Shown one piece after another: positions 5,127 through 6,463 of a stretch of 6,463 bases of DNA (position 1 is the first letter of the stretch; each line of letters opens with the position of its first letter). The translations under genes were made by a program, and so were the position numbers. A model generated the notes under the pieces. The model ran no database searches. It saw only the letters and a list, made by a program, of their open reading frames with translations, and was not told the DNA's origin. Origin of the DNA: Pseudomonadota bacterium (GTDB lineage Bacteria; Pseudomonadota; Gammaproteobacteria; Burkholderiales; SG8-39); contig JAJZUN010000169.1 in NCBI GenBank assembly GCA_021848555.1, forward strand, positions 1-6,463. Reading direction: 5' to 3'.

Positions 5127-6266
5127 TCACCCCAGTTTGGCCGCGAGCCGTTCCGCCTCGACGTGCGTGTATCGCTTGAGCATGGCCAGGCTCTTGTGGC
5201 CCGTCATCGAAGCAACTTCCATGATGCCGAGCCCCTTCTCGAACAACCGCGACGTGGCCTCGTGGCGAAGATCATGGAACCGGAGGTTTGCGAGCATCGT
5301 GTCCTCGCCTTCGAGCTTGGCGAGGAGATCCACCGCGCGAGGGCTCGGCTCACGCTTCTTGTAGACCAGTGCGCGCAGCTCGGCTTGGGCGTCGAGGCCC
5401 GCGGCCTGCAGCTTTGCCAGTAGCAAGCGATGCACGTGCTCACGCCGTGCACGCTTGATGCAACGCTGCCAGATGGCCTCGAAGCCGCTGACGGTCTTCC
5501 ACGGAAAGACGCGGCCGTCGATGCGGCGGGGGAGGGTCTTGAAGGCCTCGATCGCGGCGGTCGACAGGGCCACCGTACGGCTTTCACCGTTCTTGGTGTC
5601 GACCAGGTGGGCGGTGCGGCGCTTTAGGTCGACGCGCGACCACTCGAGGCCGATCAACTCGCCGAGGCGCATACTGGTTTCGATGGCCAGCGTGATGATC
5701 TGTGGGAGGCCCGTGGCCGCGCCTGGTGCCGCCGCGGCGCGCATCAAGGCATCGAGCTCGCCGGGGCGCAACCGGCGATCACGCGCACGGGGCTTCGGCG
5801 GCTTTCGGATGGCCTTAACTGGGTTGCCAGCAGGCAGGGCGATGCTCATTTCCCGCTCGGCGTAGGTGAAGAGCGCCGAGAGTGCATGCAGGCGATGGAT
5901 GACGCTCTGCGGAGAGAAGCCATCGGCGAGAAGTTCATCGCGCCAGGCGGCTACGTCTATGTTCCTCACGCGGCCGATGGCATAGGCCCCGAACTTTCCG
6001 CTCGCTGCCTGCACATGCCCTGCCGCGCTGTGATCTCTTTTGTGGGGCACTACCGTCCGCATGTAGGCGTCGGCAACATCAAAGATCAACGTCCGAGCCG
6101 CATCGTCGCGCAGTGCTGCGATGTTCCCGAGATCGTGCTCGCGCTCCAGCTCGCGAGCCCAGCGTTGAGCATCCACGAGGAGGTCGAAACTTCGACTGAT
6201 CGCAGGGGCGCCCTTGCGCCGGATGCGCACCTGCCAACCCCCCTTCCGCTGGACGAATGTTGCCAT
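5127..6266 (-). CDS. int: Tyrosine recombinase (integrase) of the element
   Basis: A 379-residue site-specific recombinase that would integrate the element into, and excise it from, the tRNA-Pro gene. The N-terminus (1-60) is basic and fits an arm-type DNA-binding domain, followed by a core-binding helical domain (about 61-160). The catalytic set is complete: Arg200 (TSMRLGEL), Lys225 (TKNGES), His331 and Arg334 (HDLRHEA), His357 (GHKS) and nucleophile Tyr366 (RYTHV). About 50 extra residues (roughly 272-325) lie between the usual helix and the HDLR motif. I recall a shorter insertion at this place in some betaproteobacterial integrases. The start at ATG 6266 is preferred, because GGGAG lies 9 bases upstream and MATFVQRKGGWQVRIR is a typical integrase beginning. 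The longer frame from 6329 would run through the repeats at 6283-6300. The gene starts about 100 bp from the tRNA fragment and reads into the element. Confidence 0.95.
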   Translation of the reverse strand: MATFVQRKGGWQVRIRRKGAPAISRSFDLLVDAQRWARELEREHDLGNIAALRDDAARTLIFDVADAYMRTVVPHKRDHSAAGHVQAASGKFGAYAIGRVRNIDVAAWRDELLADGFSPQSVIHRLHALSALFTYAEREMSIALPAGNPVKAIRKPPKPRARDRRLRPGELDALMRAAAAPGAATGLPQIITLAIETSMRLGELIGLEWSRVDLKRRTAHLVDTKNGESRTVALSTAAIEAFKTLPRRIDGRVFPWKTVSGFEAIWQRCIKRARREHVHRLLLAKLQAAGLDAQAELRALVYKKREPSPRAVDLLAKLEGEDTMLANLRFHDLRHEATSRLFEKGLGIMEVASMTGHKSLAMLKRYTHVEAERLAAKLG

Positions 6267-6282
6267 TGCGCCACGCTCCCGA

Positions 6283-6300
6283 TTGTCCCCAATTTGTCCC
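6283..6300. repeat. Direct repeat TTGTCCC at 11-bp spacing upstream of the integrase
   Basis: TTGTCCC occurs at 6283-6289 and 6294-6300, one helical turn apart, between the integrase start and the att site. Read on the minus strand it is TTTGGGACAAATTGGGGACAA. Tandem short repeats in this position fit arm-type integrase sites or an excisionase or repressor site that controls int. No -35/-10 pair stands out around them. Confidence 0.4.
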
Positions 6301-6365
6301 AAATGCAGTCTAGCAGTGTGGAAGAGCAAGGAAAATAGCGCCTTTCAGGTCGAGCGAATTTTGGA

Positions 6366-6410
6366 TTTGGGAGCAGAGGGTCGCAGGTTCGAATCCTGTC
6401 GCCCCGACCA
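6366..6410 (+). tRNA. 3' half of tRNA-Pro(UGG): element attachment site
   Basis: The sequence reads as the second half of a tRNA: anticodon loop TTTGGGA (6366-6372, anticodon TGG), the 3' strand of the anticodon stem GCAGA, variable loop GGGTC, T stem and loop GCAGG-TTCGAAT-CCTGT, acceptor strand CGCCCCG, discriminator A and encoded CCA (6408-6410). The bases before 6366 (TTGGA) do not pair with GCAGA, and no D arm or 5' acceptor strand is present. The match to a tRNA therefore starts in or near the anticodon loop. This is the att copy left when an element inserts into a tRNA 3' end and restores the gene at its other end. It is not expected to give a functional tRNA. Confidence 0.88.
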
Positions 6411-6431
6411 GATTTATCAACGATTTACGGG

Positions 6432-6454
6432 AGCCGGCCATGGGCCGGCTTTTT
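6432..6454 (+). terminator. Rho-independent terminator downstream of the tRNA fragment
   Basis: AGCCGGCC (6432-6439) and GGCCGGCT (6443-6450) form a perfect 8-bp GC-rich stem with a 3-base ATG loop, followed by TTTTT (6450-6454). It lies 21 bases after the CCA end and was probably the terminator of the original tRNA-Pro gene. That places it in chromosomal DNA outside the element. Confidence 0.85.
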
Positions 6455-6463
6455 CGTGGGCGG

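Larger units (their letters stand above)
1..6410. mobile_element. Right-hand part of a tRNA-Pro-integrated conjugative or mobilisable element
   Basis: The window combines a conjugation-like gene (left edge), a ParA/ParG-type partition module, a restriction-modification cargo block and a tyrosine recombinase beside a truncated tRNA 3' end. This is the standard composition of an integrative element. The right boundary is placed at the final A of the tRNA CCA (6410), because the tRNA fragment there lacks its 5' half and is followed by a terminator that should belong to the original chromosome. The left boundary is outside the window. Only one att copy is visible, so the extent of the direct repeat and the element's total size cannot be given. 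Whether the element is self-transmissible depends on genes not seen here. Confidence 0.8.

Noticed and set aside
5886..6338. 150-codon plus-strand frame opposite the integrase N-terminus
   Set aside because: It is antisense to a clear integrase. Long shadow frames are expected in GC-rich coding DNA.
1..6463. CRISPR array or insertion sequence
   Set aside because: No regularly spaced repeats of CRISPR size, no transposase-like frame and no terminal inverted repeat pair were seen.

Overview
This window looks like the right-hand end of an integrated conjugative or mobilisable element in a GC-rich proteobacterium. The tRNA sequence, terminator style and gene families fit a gamma- or betaproteobacterium such as a xanthomonad, pseudomonad or Burkholderiales member, but the genus cannot be fixed. 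The boundary is visible: the 3' half of a tRNA-Pro(UGG) gene (6366-6410) lacks its 5' half and is followed by a Rho-independent terminator that should be chromosomal. A tyrosine recombinase gene on the minus strand starts about 100 bp inside that boundary. The intact tRNA gene should lie at the other end of the element, beyond the left edge.

Layout from left to right: (1) 1-307, minus strand, the start of a secreted or membrane protein that resembles the DotA/TraY family of type IVB (IncI-like) conjugation systems and runs off the window; (2) 308-473, a non-coding region with short repeats; (3) 474-1348, minus strand, a two-gene partition module with a small type Ib ParA ATPase followed by a ribbon-helix-helix ParG-like protein, with a promoter that carries ACTC boxes in front and repeated motifs on both sides; (4) 1642-2504, plus strand, two overlapping genes for small proteins, each with one N-terminal membrane helix, which look like diverged relatives of each other and have no known function; (5) 2541-5045, minus strand, a tight three-gene operon of a beta-class DNA methyltransferase, a PD-(D/E)xK restriction endonuclease and a small glycine-rich membrane protein; (6) 5127-6266, minus strand, the integrase; (7) the att/tRNA boundary and terminator.

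The conjugation and partition genes would handle transfer and maintenance, and the integrase handles insertion and excision. The block at 1642-5045 is cargo. The methyltransferase and nuclease form a type II restriction-modification system, which may protect the host from phage and also penalise loss of the element. The least explained parts are the small membrane protein translationally coupled to the nuclease and the facing pair of membrane-anchored proteins. They could be accessory components of the restriction system or a separate defence or signalling unit. That is inference, because their function cannot be read from sequence alone.
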